22,945 bases of DNA from CAZGSV01 sp964528605. Lineage in GTDB: Bacteria; Armatimonadota; Zipacnadia; CAZGSV01. This document shows, piece after piece, positions 7,810 through 14,699 of the stretch. Position 1 is the first letter of the stretch, and each line of letters opens with the position of its first letter. Location of the stretch: NCBI GenBank assembly GCA_964528605.1, contig CAZGSV010000051.1:1-22945 (forward strand), read 5' to 3'. The position numbers were made by a program, and so were the translations under genes. The notes under the pieces were generated by a model. That model made no database searches and had not been told where the DNA came from. It saw nothing but the letters and a program-made list of their open reading frames with translations.

Positions 7810-7838
7810 TTGACCCCGGCTACGCCCAGACCTATAGT
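7810..7838 (+). promoter_or_regulatory. Sigma70-like promoter for the helicase gene
   Basis: TTGACC (7810-7815), a 17-base spacer and TATAGT (7833-7838) give five of six matches at -35 and five of six at -10. Transcription would begin near 7845, 15 bases before ATG 7860. This placement rules out the upstream in-frame ATG at 7791 as the main start. Confidence 0.65.
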
Positions 7839-7859
7839 CGCCCGGGTGGGTGCGAAAGG

Positions 7860-10364
7860 ATGAGCGGGTTGGCGCGGGACCGCAGCGGATTCGACTTCGG
7901 GGCGTTTCTCAGCGAACTCAAGCGCTCTCGCGATTACCAAGGCCAGATCGTCCGCGTCGAGCATCTCCAGGGGCGCCCGGCCCGCTACGGCGAACTGGCC
8001 CAGCCTCTCCCCTCCGAACTCGAGCAGGTCCTCCACGCCGAAGGCATAGATCGCCTCTATTGCCACCAGGTGCAGGCCATTGAGAGCGTCCGCGCCGGCC
8101 ACAACGTAGTCGTCGTGACCGGCACCGCCTCCGGCAAGACCCTCTGCTACAACCTGCCCGTCGCCGAGACGCTGCTTGCCGATCCTGACGCCCGCGCCCT
8201 CTACCTCTTCCCCACCAAGGCCCTCGCGCAGGACCAGTTGCGCGCCCTGCGCCGCTGGGGAGAGAACTCCCGCACGCTGGGCGCGACCCTCAAGTGCGGC
8301 ACCTATGACGGCGACACTCCCACCCAGACCCGCCGCACGCTGCGCGAAAAGGGCAACGTCATCCTCAGCAACCCCGATATGCTCCATCAGGGCATCCTGC
8401 CCAACCACAGCCGTTGGGCCCCCTTCTTCAGCCGCCTGCGCTACGTGGTCCTCGACGAAATCCATACCTACCGCGGCATCTTCGGCTCCAACGTCGCCTG
8501 CCTGGTCAGGCGCCTGCGCCGCATCTGCGACCACTACGGCGCCCGCCCCATCTTCGTCTGCTGCTCCGCCACCATCGCCAACCCGCAAGAGCACGCCGAG
8601 CGCCTCCTTGGCCTGCCCGTGCGCGTCGTTGACGAGGACGGCTCCCCGCGCGGGCCCAAGTACTTCGTCTTCTGGAATCCGCCTTACCTCGACGACGCGC
8701 AGATGGAGCGCCGCTCCTCCAACGTGGAGGCCGAAAGGCTGATGGTCGGGCTGATCGAGCGCAACGTCCAGACCATCGCCTTCGTCAAGGCCCGCATCGT
8801 CGCCGAATTGCTCTATCGCTACGTGCGCGAAGCCCTCTGCCGCTACGATCGCAGCCTGGCCGAGGCAGTCAAGCCCTATCGCGCCGGCTACCTGCCCGAG
8901 GACCGCCGCGCCATCGAGCAAGCCCTCTTCTCCGGCGAGTTGCTCGGCGTCATTGCCACCAACGCGCTTGAGTTGGGCATTGACGTCGGCGGCCTCGACG
9001 CCGCGCTCATCGTCGGCTACCCCCAGACCATCGCCTCCACCTGGCAGCAGGCCGGCCGCGCCGGACGCGGCCTCAACGAGGCGCTCGCCGTCCTCATCGC
9101 CTATAACGAAACCATTGACCAGTACCTGATGCGCCACCCCGAGTACTTCTTCGGCAAGAGCCCCGAGCACGCCATCATTGACGCCAACAACCCCTTCATC
9201 CTCGCCGCCCATCTGCGCTGCGCGGCCGCCGAGTTGCCCCTGCGCGATGAGGAACTCAGCGAAGCCGGCGAAGTCGCCGACAGAGTGATGTCCGTGCTCC
9301 AAGAGTTCGGCGAGGTCCGCAAGGAAGGCGATTACTGGCTCTGGACCGGCCCTCACTTCCCCGCGGCCAAGCACTCCCTGCGCACCATGTCCACCGACAC
9401 CTTCACCATCGTGGATGCCACCAACCGCGAGAGAGTCATCGGCCAGGTGGACGCCATCAGTGCCCCTGAGTTGGTCTATCCCGAGGCTGTCTACCTCCAC
9501 GAAGGCGAGACCCATCTCGTCCGCGAACTCGACTGGCAGGCCAAGGTCGCCTACGTCGAGCGCAAGGAAGTGGACTACTACACCCAGGCCGTGCTCGAGG
9601 CCGACCTGCGCGCCGGCGAGGTGGAAGCCGAGAAACAGTCTCGGGGGGGGCGGGTCATCTTCGGCGAGGCTGACGTCACCTGGCAAACGGTGATGTTCAA
9701 GAAGATCAAGTTCTACCAACTCGATTCCATCGGCTACGGCAAAGTGGATCTGCCTCCGCAAACCCTCGCCACCACCGCCATGGGCCTGGTGCCCAAGAAG
9801 GAGCACCTCGACAAGGTACGCCAGTGGGGTCGCGACCCTCAGGACGCCTTGGCCGCCGTCCGCAACGTCGCCATCCACGTCCTGCCCCTCTTCGCCATGT
9901 GCGACAAGGCCGACATCGGCGGCATCGTGGACAGCGCCAACCTCGGCGCCCCCACCATCTTCATCTACGACCGCTATCCCGGTGGCCTCGGCTTCGCCCA
10001 GAAAGGCTACGAAGTCGTCGAGGACCTGTTGGAGGCCTGCCTGTCGCTGGTGCAGGAGTGCGGCTGCGAGGAAGGCTGTCCCTCATGCGTCGGTTTGCCT
10101 ATCCTGCGCCCCGGGCAGCATATTGACCCGGACCTCGGCCGGGGCTATCCTATCCCCGATAAGGAGGGTGCGCTGGTCCTGCTCCACGCCATGCTGGGCA
10201 AGCCCGACTACGTCCCCAAACCGCTCAAGGCTGCACTGCCGCAGCCTCAACCACCCGTCCCCGCCGCAGCCAAGCCGCCTCCGCCTCAGAATGTCCGGCT
10301 GGAACAGCGTCTGCGTGAAGTGCTGCGGAACAAGGGCAGGATCAAGGGCAGGCAGCAAGACTAA
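7860..10364 (+). CDS. DEAD/DEAH-box helicase with C-terminal zinc-binding (MZB/DUF1998-like) domain, MrfA/YprA-like
   Basis: This is an 834-residue superfamily 2 helicase. The N-terminal core has Gln70 (Q motif), Walker A TGTASGKT (87-94), FPTKALAQDQLRAL, the DEIH Walker B (199-202) and SAT (236-238). The second core domain has NALELGIDVGGLD and QQAGRAGRG. The C-terminal domain (APTIFIYDRYPGGLGFA) carries four cysteines, Cys734, 736, 740 and 743 (CxCx3CxxC), as in MrfA. The Bacillus subtilis family member is a 3'-5' helicase in mitomycin-lesion repair with the nuclease MrfB; no MrfB-like gene is in view. ATG 7860 is chosen because of the promoter just upstream, although AAAGG abuts the ATG closely. 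A Pro-rich linker and a basic tail end the protein. The next zinc-ribbon gene follows within 26 bases. Confidence 0.9.
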   Translation: MSGLARDRSGFDFGAFLSELKRSRDYQGQIVRVEHLQGRPARYGELAQPLPSELEQVLHAEGIDRLYCHQVQAIESVRAGHNVVVVTGTASGKTLCYNLPVAETLLADPDARALYLFPTKALAQDQLRALRRWGENSRTLGATLKCGTYDGDTPTQTRRTLREKGNVILSNPDMLHQGILPNHSRWAPFFSRLRYVVLDEIHTYRGIFGSNVACLVRRLRRICDHYGARPIFVCCSATIANPQEHAERLLGLPVRVVDEDGSPRGPKYFVFWNPPYLDDAQMERRSSNVEAERLMVGLIERNVQTIAFVKARIVAELLYRYVREALCRYDRSLAEAVKPYRAGYLPEDRRAIEQALFSGELLGVIATNALELGIDVGGLDAALIVGYPQTIASTWQQAGRAGRGLNEALAVLIAYNETIDQYLMRHPEYFFGKSPEHAIIDANNPFILAAHLRCAAAELPLRDEELSEAGEVADRVMSVLQEFGEVRKEGDYWLWTGPHFPAAKHSLRTMSTDTFTIVDATNRERVIGQVDAISAPELVYPEAVYLHEGETHLVRELDWQAKVAYVERKEVDYYTQAVLEADLRAGEVEAEKQSRGGRVIFGEADVTWQTVMFKKIKFYQLDSIGYGKVDLPPQTLATTAMGLVPKKEHLDKVRQWGRDPQDALAAVRNVAIHVLPLFAMCDKADIGGIVDSANLGAPTIFIYDRYPGGLGFAQKGYEVVEDLLEACLSLVQECGCEEGCPSCVGLPILRPGQHIDPDLGRGYPIPDKEGALVLLHAMLGKPDYVPKPLKAALPQPQPPVPAAAKPPPPQNVRLEQRLREVLRNKGRIKGRQQD

Positions 10365-10374
10365 GTAGTCCCCA

Positions 10375-10380
10375 GGGAGG
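10375..10380 (+). promoter_or_regulatory. Ribosome binding site deciding the zinc-ribbon 2 start
   Basis: GGGAGG touches an in-frame GTG at 10381, so that codon is unlikely to be used. It lies 9 bases before ATG 10390, which is taken as the start. Confidence 0.6.
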
Positions 10381-10389
10381 GTGGTTCAC

Positions 10390-11631
10390 ATGCAGTGCCC
10401 GCAATGCAGGGCTGAGATCGAAGCAGGCCAGAGCTTCTGCGTCAAGTGTGGCGCGCGCGTGCAACAGCCGGCAGCGCCGGCCCAACCCGCGACGCCCCCG
10501 CAAGCAACCCCACCGAGGCCCACCATGCCGCCACTCCCGCCAATGCCTCGCGTCCCCACCGTCTCCGGCCCGCCCCCCCCGCCGGTCACGGTTCAAGCCC
10601 CAACGGCGCCGCCCGCCCCTGGGGTCGCGCCCGTGGTTCCACCGACCAGGCCTACACCGCCTCAGCCCACCGCGGCCGGCGCCCGCTGCTGGCGCTGCGG
10701 GGCGGAAGTGCCTGCCGGCGCGCAGTTCTGTGTAGCCTGCGGCGCCACCGCGCAGAAGATCGAAGCGCCCGCCGCCGAGCGCCCGCATGTCGTCCCCAGG
10801 GTCGAGTATCCCTCGCGCAAGCAACTGCGCCCCCGCCGCCTCTGGCTTTGGGTCACCATACCCTCCGTGCTGATCGTCGGTGCTGCCACTTATGTCCTCC
10901 TGACCACTTCCTACTTCGCCCGCGGCGCCCTGCGCGACGCCTGGGCTGCCCTAGGCAAGGCCAACACCGTCCGGATGACGCTTGACGTCGGCAACCTCGC
11001 CGCGCTCTCCGAAGGCCAGGTGCCCCCCGGTTTCAGTTTCTCTTTCAAGGCGGTGTCTGTCTGGCAGAAGCCCGACAAGTTCTGGGCCGGCCTCGAAGGA
11101 GAGGGCGTAACCCAAGGAGTCAACGTGCAGCAGATGGGCAGCGGCGGCAAGGCCTGGATGTGCTTCGTTGACCAGAATGTGTGCTGGGAGACCCCGGGGA
11201 TGCCGATGCCGGGGGGCCCTGCAGAGGTCCTTGACAGCACCGACATGCCCAAAATGGGCGATGCGTCGCTGTGGGTCAAGACCGGCCGCAGGCAGGTGAA
11301 CGGCCAGGGCTGCTACCTCCTCCGCTCCGACACCGATAAGTCCTACGCCGTCGTCTACGTGCCCTCCGGGCGCAAGACCTTCTTGCGCGTCGAGCAGTAC
11401 GCCAAACCGAAGGCCACATTGATCGGCTCATTCCACATCGAACTGGAACCGCCACTTGATCCCAAGGTGGTCGTCTTCGCTCCTCCGGCGAATGCCAAAG
11501 TCGTTGATCAGGCTGAGGGAATGAAGATGCTTATGGAGCAGTTCATGGGAAGCATGGGGAACTTGGGCGGTGCAGCGGGCGGAAGCATGCCCGACAACCT
11601 CCCCCCGGGCGTGCCCGGCGCCGGCCCCTAA
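10390..11631 (+). CDS. Double zinc-ribbon / single-TM / LolA-like protein 2
   Basis: This 413-residue protein has two zinc ribbons: Cys3, 6, 17, 20 and Cys100, 103, 114, 117. About 70 residues of Pro/Ala-rich linker separate them. A transmembrane helix lies at about 150-172. The outer domain shares its pattern with paralogues 1 and 3: VNGQGCYLLRSDTDKSYAVV and then PPLDPKVVVFAPPANAKVV. This is the LolA/DUF2092-like strand order, inferred rather than tested. A Met/Gly/Pro-rich tail follows. It lies 25 bases behind the MrfA-like helicase and is probably in the same transcript. Function is unknown. The doubled ribbon sets it apart from its two paralogues. An eight-C run at 10573-10580 lies in the linker and keeps frame. 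Confidence 0.8.
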   Translation: MQCPQCRAEIEAGQSFCVKCGARVQQPAAPAQPATPPQATPPRPTMPPLPPMPRVPTVSGPPPPPVTVQAPTAPPAPGVAPVVPPTRPTPPQPTAAGARCWRCGAEVPAGAQFCVACGATAQKIEAPAAERPHVVPRVEYPSRKQLRPRRLWLWVTIPSVLIVGAATYVLLTTSYFARGALRDAWAALGKANTVRMTLDVGNLAALSEGQVPPGFSFSFKAVSVWQKPDKFWAGLEGEGVTQGVNVQQMGSGGKAWMCFVDQNVCWETPGMPMPGGPAEVLDSTDMPKMGDASLWVKTGRRQVNGQGCYLLRSDTDKSYAVVYVPSGRKTFLRVEQYAKPKATLIGSFHIELEPPLDPKVVVFAPPANAKVVDQAEGMKMLMEQFMGSMGNLGGAAGGSMPDNLPPGVPGAGP

Positions 11632-11655
11632 GACCGCAGGCGCACCAACCGCGCC

Positions 11656-11673
11656 CAGGGTATAATTACCCTG
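11656..11673 (+). promoter_or_regulatory. Perfect TATAAT box inside an inverted repeat, upstream of zinc-ribbon 3
   Basis: CAGGGTA-TAAT-TACCCTG has 7-base perfect arms, and TATAAT (11661-11666) is embedded in it. Transcription would start near 11673, about 50 bases before ATG 11723. No good -35 was seen. The symmetry could be an operator for a dimeric regulator, or an extended -10 region needing an activator. Confidence 0.45.
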
Positions 11674-11722
11674 AGATCAGGCGCCAAGCACTCGGACAAG
11701 CCTTAGCGGGGAATCAGTGGGG

Positions 11723-12709
11723 ATGCGCTGTCCCAATTGTGGCCATGAGAACAAGCAGGGCCGTGCCCTGTGCAGCAAGTGCTGGGCGCCGTTGACCAGC
11801 GGCGCCGAGGCCAAGCCCACCTCCCCCGGTTCCCCCCAGACTCCCACCCCCTCCGCTGCTCCCAGCCCCAAGCCGCCTCCTCCGACTGTTACCAGAAGGG
11901 GCGCCCGCGTGCCCGAGGAACCCTGGCAAGGCCTCCCGCCTCCGGGCGTCCTGGAGCCGCTGCCCGAGGTCGCCGGGAAGGCCGGGCGGCGCGCCCCTGA
12001 GCCGCCGCCTCCGCTGCGCGTCCTCCCTGGGCCCTCACGCCTCCGCCGACTCGCTCGTCCCCTCCTGGCTTTGGCCGCGGCATGCGTCCTAATCGTGGTA
12101 GTGGCGCAGGCGCATGCTCTCATGTACGGCCGCGCCAGCGCTGAGCAAGTGCTCCTCGAGGTGGCGGCGCGCCTGAAGGCCGCGCAGACCCTCAAGGCGA
12201 CCGCGGAGATTGCCCCCCCTGGCGAACGTCCCATTGCCCTGACCGCCGTCGAGGAGCGCCCAGCACGACTGAGGGTCAAAATGGAAGGCGGCCCGGTCGG
12301 TGGCGAGCGCGTTGCCCTCTGGGACGGCGACGCGGGCTACCTCTACCTCCCCTTTGCCAACCTCTACGCGCGCACCGTCGCGCCCTTCCCTGCGGGGGGG
12401 GCCGCCGGCCTCGCCGGGGTCACCCCGCAGGGCCTCGAGCGCATAGCGCGCCTCGGCCAGGCGCGCAAACTACGCGCCCGCCGCGTGGAGGGCGTGCCCT
12501 GTTATGCCATTGAGATTACCTCTGCGGGACAGCGCGGGGTGCTGTTTGTGCCCATGAGCAGTCTGCGGTTCGTGCGCTTGGACAGCACGTTGCCGATGGT
12601 CGGCGCGATGTCTGGCCGCCTCGAGTTCGACCCCGTCCTCGACCCCGGGGAAGCAATCTTCACCCCGCCCCCCAGCGCAACCATGCTGCCGCTCGCAGAG
12701 CTACGGTAG
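11723..12709 (+). CDS. Zinc-ribbon / single-TM / LolA-like protein 3
   Basis: From ATG 11723 this is 328 residues; GTG 11717 is an alternative, since GGGGA at 11708-11712 fits either. The zinc ribbon has Cys3, 6, 17 and 20, the same spacing as paralogues 1 and 2. A roughly 85-residue Pro-rich linker leads to a transmembrane helix at about 113-134. The outer domain shows VEGVPCYAIEITSAGQRGVLFV and ends LDPGEAIFTPPPSATML, matching the strand pattern of the paralogues. No function can be named. Its own promoter candidate at 11656-11673 suggests expression separate from the helicase/zinc-ribbon 2 pair. An eight-G run at 12394-12401 lies in frame. Confidence 0.78.
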   Translation: MRCPNCGHENKQGRALCSKCWAPLTSGAEAKPTSPGSPQTPTPSAAPSPKPPPPTVTRRGARVPEEPWQGLPPPGVLEPLPEVAGKAGRRAPEPPPPLRVLPGPSRLRRLARPLLALAAACVLIVVVAQAHALMYGRASAEQVLLEVAARLKAAQTLKATAEIAPPGERPIALTAVEERPARLRVKMEGGPVGGERVALWDGDAGYLYLPFANLYARTVAPFPAGGAAGLAGVTPQGLERIARLGQARKLRARRVEGVPCYAIEITSAGQRGVLFVPMSSLRFVRLDSTLPMVGAMSGRLEFDPVLDPGEAIFTPPPSATMLPLAELR

Positions 12710-12734
12710 CGGCCACGCGAGGGTAGTTGTCCAT

Positions 12735-12780
12735 ACGTAGGGGCGGAGACTCGACTCCGCCCGCCCCGCCGCAGGCGGGG
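12735..12780 (+). repeat. REP-like element A1 (GTAG head, two hairpins), left flank of the RAYT gene
   Basis: The element begins with ACGTAGGGGC. Bases 12735-12763 are a perfect 29-base inverted copy of 13354-13382. The first hairpin pairs GGGCGGAG with CTCCGCCC. The second is CCCCGCC-GCA-GGCGGGG at 12764-12780, perfectly paired but different from the second hairpin of copy A2. A GTAG tetranucleotide at the foot of a stem is the recognition signal described for REP elements served by TnpA-REP enzymes. Confidence 0.8.
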
Positions 12781-12793
12781 GGCCTACGCGCCT

Positions 12794-13270
12794 CTAGACG
12801 GGCAAAGGTGAAATCTCGCCGCAATAGGGCCACTCGCCCGCTTCCGCCACCAACCCCGCCCGCACGGGATTGTTCAGTACGTACTCGCACGCTGCCACGA
12901 GGTCCTCGTCACTGCGGGCGATCCGGTCGTAGAACCCCCGTTGCCAGAGGGGCACGGCCAAGCCCAACACGCGCGCAGCGTGCGTGGTCTTGGTTTTGAA
13001 CTCTTGCATCACCCGCATGAGGTCTGGCCCTCCCTCGACGCAGGACAGCACCACATGCAAGTGGTCTGGCATCACACAATAGCAATGCACACGCGCTCGT
13101 CCGCGAGCGTCCAGCGACTGCAGATGCGACACTACTGCTTCCGCCAGACGAGGATTCCGGAGCCGCGGGGCAGCACCCGCCGCGCATATGGTGACGAAGT
13201 ACACATAGCCTAAGGCGTACGGGAAGCCGGGGAGTCTGAGACGCCTCCGCGTGTAGGCCTTACGCGTCAC
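12794..13270 (-). CDS. REP-associated tyrosine transposase (RAYT, Y1_Tnp/IS200-like)
   Basis: From GTG 13270 this is a 158-residue Y1 transposase. It shows YVYFVTICA near the start, the metal-binding VMPDHLHVVLS (His70 and His72), FKTKTTHAAR and WQRGFYDRIAR with the likely nucleophile Tyr114. NNPVRAGLV and a WPY-like end follow. RAYTs are single-copy domesticated relatives of IS200 TnpA that cut and join single-stranded REP DNA. The frame stays open up to 13546, but that extension runs through REP copies A2 and B1 and is not a believable protein. No strong ribosome site marks the start. The gene is bracketed by perfect 29-bp inverted REP heads, and more GTAG-headed repeats lie nearby, so it is very probably their processing enzyme. 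It appears intact. Confidence 0.88.
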   Translation of the reverse strand: MTRKAYTRRRLRLPGFPYALGYVYFVTICAAGAAPRLRNPRLAEAVVSHLQSLDARGRARVHCYCVMPDHLHVVLSCVEGGPDLMRVMQEFKTKTTHAARVLGLAVPLWQRGFYDRIARSDEDLVAACEYVLNNPVRAGLVAEAGEWPYCGEISPLPV

Positions 13271-13332
13271 TCCGTCACCGATCGTGCGGTTGCCCTCGTC
13301 GGTGCAACACCCTCTTGCTTCCTTTCCTTTCC

Positions 13333-13382
13333 CGCCCCGACCGGGTCGGGGCGCGGGCGGAGTCGAGTCTCCGCCCCTACGT
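13333..13382 (-). repeat. REP-like element A2, right flank of the RAYT gene
   Basis: On the minus strand it opens with ACGTAGGGGC and repeats the 29-base head of A1 exactly (13382-13354). Its second hairpin, CGCCCCGACC with GGTCGGGGCG (13333-13353), is a 10-bp perfect stem. It replaces the 7-bp stem of A1. Confidence 0.8.
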
Positions 13383-13493
13383 CTGATCGCCTGACGCACG
13401 ATGTCAAGCCTACCGGCAACGTGTCCTCCGGCAAACCGCCTCTGAGCACAACCCCCGTGGCACACTAGCATCACGCGCGAACCGACATCGGGT
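13383..13493. other. 111-base spacer between head-to-head REP elements
   Basis: This segment lies between the GTAG heads of A2 and B1. It contains no recognisable gene. A minus-strand TTGACA at about 13403-13408 could be a -35 for the RAYT, but no fitting -10 was found. It may be the remains of whatever occupied the site before the repeats arrived. Confidence 0.3.
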
Positions 13494-13538
13494 GTAGGGG
13501 CCGTAGCCTTGGCTCGGCCCGCGACGCCGAAGGCGTCG
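13494..13538 (+). repeat. REP-like element B1 (GTAG head)
   Basis: The first 30 bases, opening GTAGGGGCCGTAGCCTTGG, are identical to 13682-13711. A hairpin follows: CGACGCC-GAA-GGCGTCG at 13522-13538. The head itself folds as GGGCC...GCC-TT-GGC...GGCCC. Confidence 0.75.
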
Positions 13539-13542
13539 AAAC

Positions 13543-13680
13543 TCACGACTCGTCCCCGTGCCCCGGTATCTGGAACCTGATCAGGCCGACGTCGCTAAGC
13601 AGCTGCTGACGCACCTGCGCTTTGAACTTCTCGTCCCCCGGACGCTCAAGTGCATAGCACACTGCCTTGCTGAGTTCGTA
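13543..13680 (-). pseudogene. Coding-looking C-terminal gene remnant cut by REP element B2
   Basis: On the minus strand 45 codons run from 13680 to a TGA at 13545-13543. They begin YELSKAVCYALERPGDEKFK and end GLIRFQIPGHGDES. About 78% of third positions are G or C, and the composition is protein-like. No start with a ribosome site is present. Upstream the frame continues directly into REP copy B2, then to the TAG of the AbiJ-like gene in the same phase. It may be the tail of a second gene of that operon, or of an older longer AbiJ-operon product, broken by repeat insertion. The family was not recognised. Confidence 0.4.
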
Positions 13681-13681
13681 C

Positions 13682-13727
13682 GTAGGGGCCGTAGCCTTGG
13701 CTCGGCCCGCGCCGCCAAACGGCGGCG
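13682..13727 (+). repeat. REP-like element B2 (GTAG head)
   Basis: The 30-base head is identical to that of B1. Its tail hairpin is CGCCGCC-AAAC-GGCGGCG (13710-13727). The stem differs in sequence from B1 but keeps 7 perfect pairs. It lies directly against the gene remnant at 13543-13680. Confidence 0.75.
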
Positions 13728-13776
13728 AGCAGGCCAGCGCACCCGCGAGGCTGCGCCGGGCGAGGCCCCCTGGCAG

Positions 13777-14691
13777 CTACTCGATGTCGCCCAAGACGTC
13801 AGGGGCCTCTTCTGCCGCTGGCGGCGTGCCCTCGCACGCTGCGTGGTGCCTAGCGATGAAAATGATGAGCGCTCCCGCGAGGTGAACTATGAACTCGGCC
13901 AGGTGCGGGGGCACTTTCGAGGGTTCTTTACCCGCCCCGTGTGCTCGCCCCGGCTCACTGCGCTCCTTCACAACCGCCACGAGGATCTGTTCAAAGGCCT
14001 GTAAGAACCCCTTGTAGTAATCGGGCATGACGCCGCTATCCACAAGCGCCCGGATGAGTTCCCCCGGCCTCCCCCGCTCAGTTGCCAGCACACACTTGAT
14101 GGCGCTTTCCAGGGCCTTGCCGGCTTCCACCACGGCAGCGTTTGTGTCCCCATCCGTCAACGCAGACCGGGATTGCGCCAGCTCTTGTCGAGCACCTTCG
14201 AAGGCACGCCCCGCCAGCAAGGAGTCGGCCGTCGCGGCCACTTCGGCCGCCAAGTACCCCTCGTCCGCCCGCCAGAAACGCCCGCCTGCGAGCCGCCACT
14301 CTGAGTTGTGCACCTCCAGCACTTCGTTGACCTCTCGCTCGCACCGCCCGGCTTCGTCCTCTGGAAGGACTGGGAGCAGCGCCTCAACCATGTCCATGGT
14401 GTGTGCTGGCCAGCCCCGAAGTATCACACCCTCGAACTCAGCCGGTCGTCGAACACTGCCGCGCTCCGCGCGCTCGTAGGCGTATAGGCTTTCCTCACCG
14501 GTGCTGCGGAGCCAGGCGTTCTCGGCCGCTTTCCACTTGTCCTCAGCGTTTCCCCACTCGTCTGGCTGCCAGCGGTACTCCTGCAGTACCCGAAGCATCG
14601 AGCGTCGCAGCCTTTCGGAAAACGAGGGCTTCAGACTCTTTTTCTCAAGGGCCTCAGCATGACGCTGAGAGAAGAACCTGAAAGCAGGCAT
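13777..14691 (-). CDS. AbiJ-like / STM4504-family HEPN protein (putative abortive infection)
   Basis: This 304-residue protein opens with FRFFSQRHAEALEKKS...FSERLRRSMLRVL, which resembles the N-terminal domain of AbiJ/STM4504-CBY_0614 proteins. The C-terminal half (about 180-285) is HEPN-like: NAAVVEAGKALESAIKCVL, then ERSEPGRAHG, then VPPHLAEFIVHLAGALIIFI. The HEPN RNase motif is Arg244-x6-His251. The residue after Arg is Ser, where Asn is usual, so nuclease activity may be altered. Relatives are linked to phage abortive infection or toxin-like growth arrest; that role is inferred here. ATG 14691 has AGGGGGG two bases upstream and starts 8 bases after the stop of the ABC ATPase gene, an odd operon partner. 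Downstream lie a gene remnant and REP elements, typical of an accessory spot. Confidence 0.65.
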   Translation of the reverse strand: MPAFRFFSQRHAEALEKKSLKPSFSERLRRSMLRVLQEYRWQPDEWGNAEDKWKAAENAWLRSTGEESLYAYERAERGSVRRPAEFEGVILRGWPAHTMDMVEALLPVLPEDEAGRCEREVNEVLEVHNSEWRLAGGRFWRADEGYLAAEVAATADSLLAGRAFEGARQELAQSRSALTDGDTNAAVVEAGKALESAIKCVLATERGRPGELIRALVDSGVMPDYYKGFLQAFEQILVAVVKERSEPGRAHGAGKEPSKVPPHLAEFIVHLAGALIIFIARHHAACEGTPPAAEEAPDVLGDIE

Positions 14692-14699
14692 CGCCCCCC

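Noticed and set aside
7788..9878. Long open frame antisense to the helicase gene (about 700 codons).
   Set aside because: It mirrors a strongly supported helicase, and its Gly/Ala/Val/Glu-rich composition is typical of antisense frames in GC-rich coding DNA. It shows no domain motif.
13271..13546. N-terminal extension of the RAYT frame.
   Set aside because: It reads through REP copies A2 and B1, so the residues are repeat-derived. GTG 13270 gives the normal RAYT length.
13558..13680. Plus-strand reading of the remnant region as a small gene.
   Set aside because: Third-position GC is lower than on the minus strand. The frame then runs straight into REP and antisense AbiJ-like sequence.
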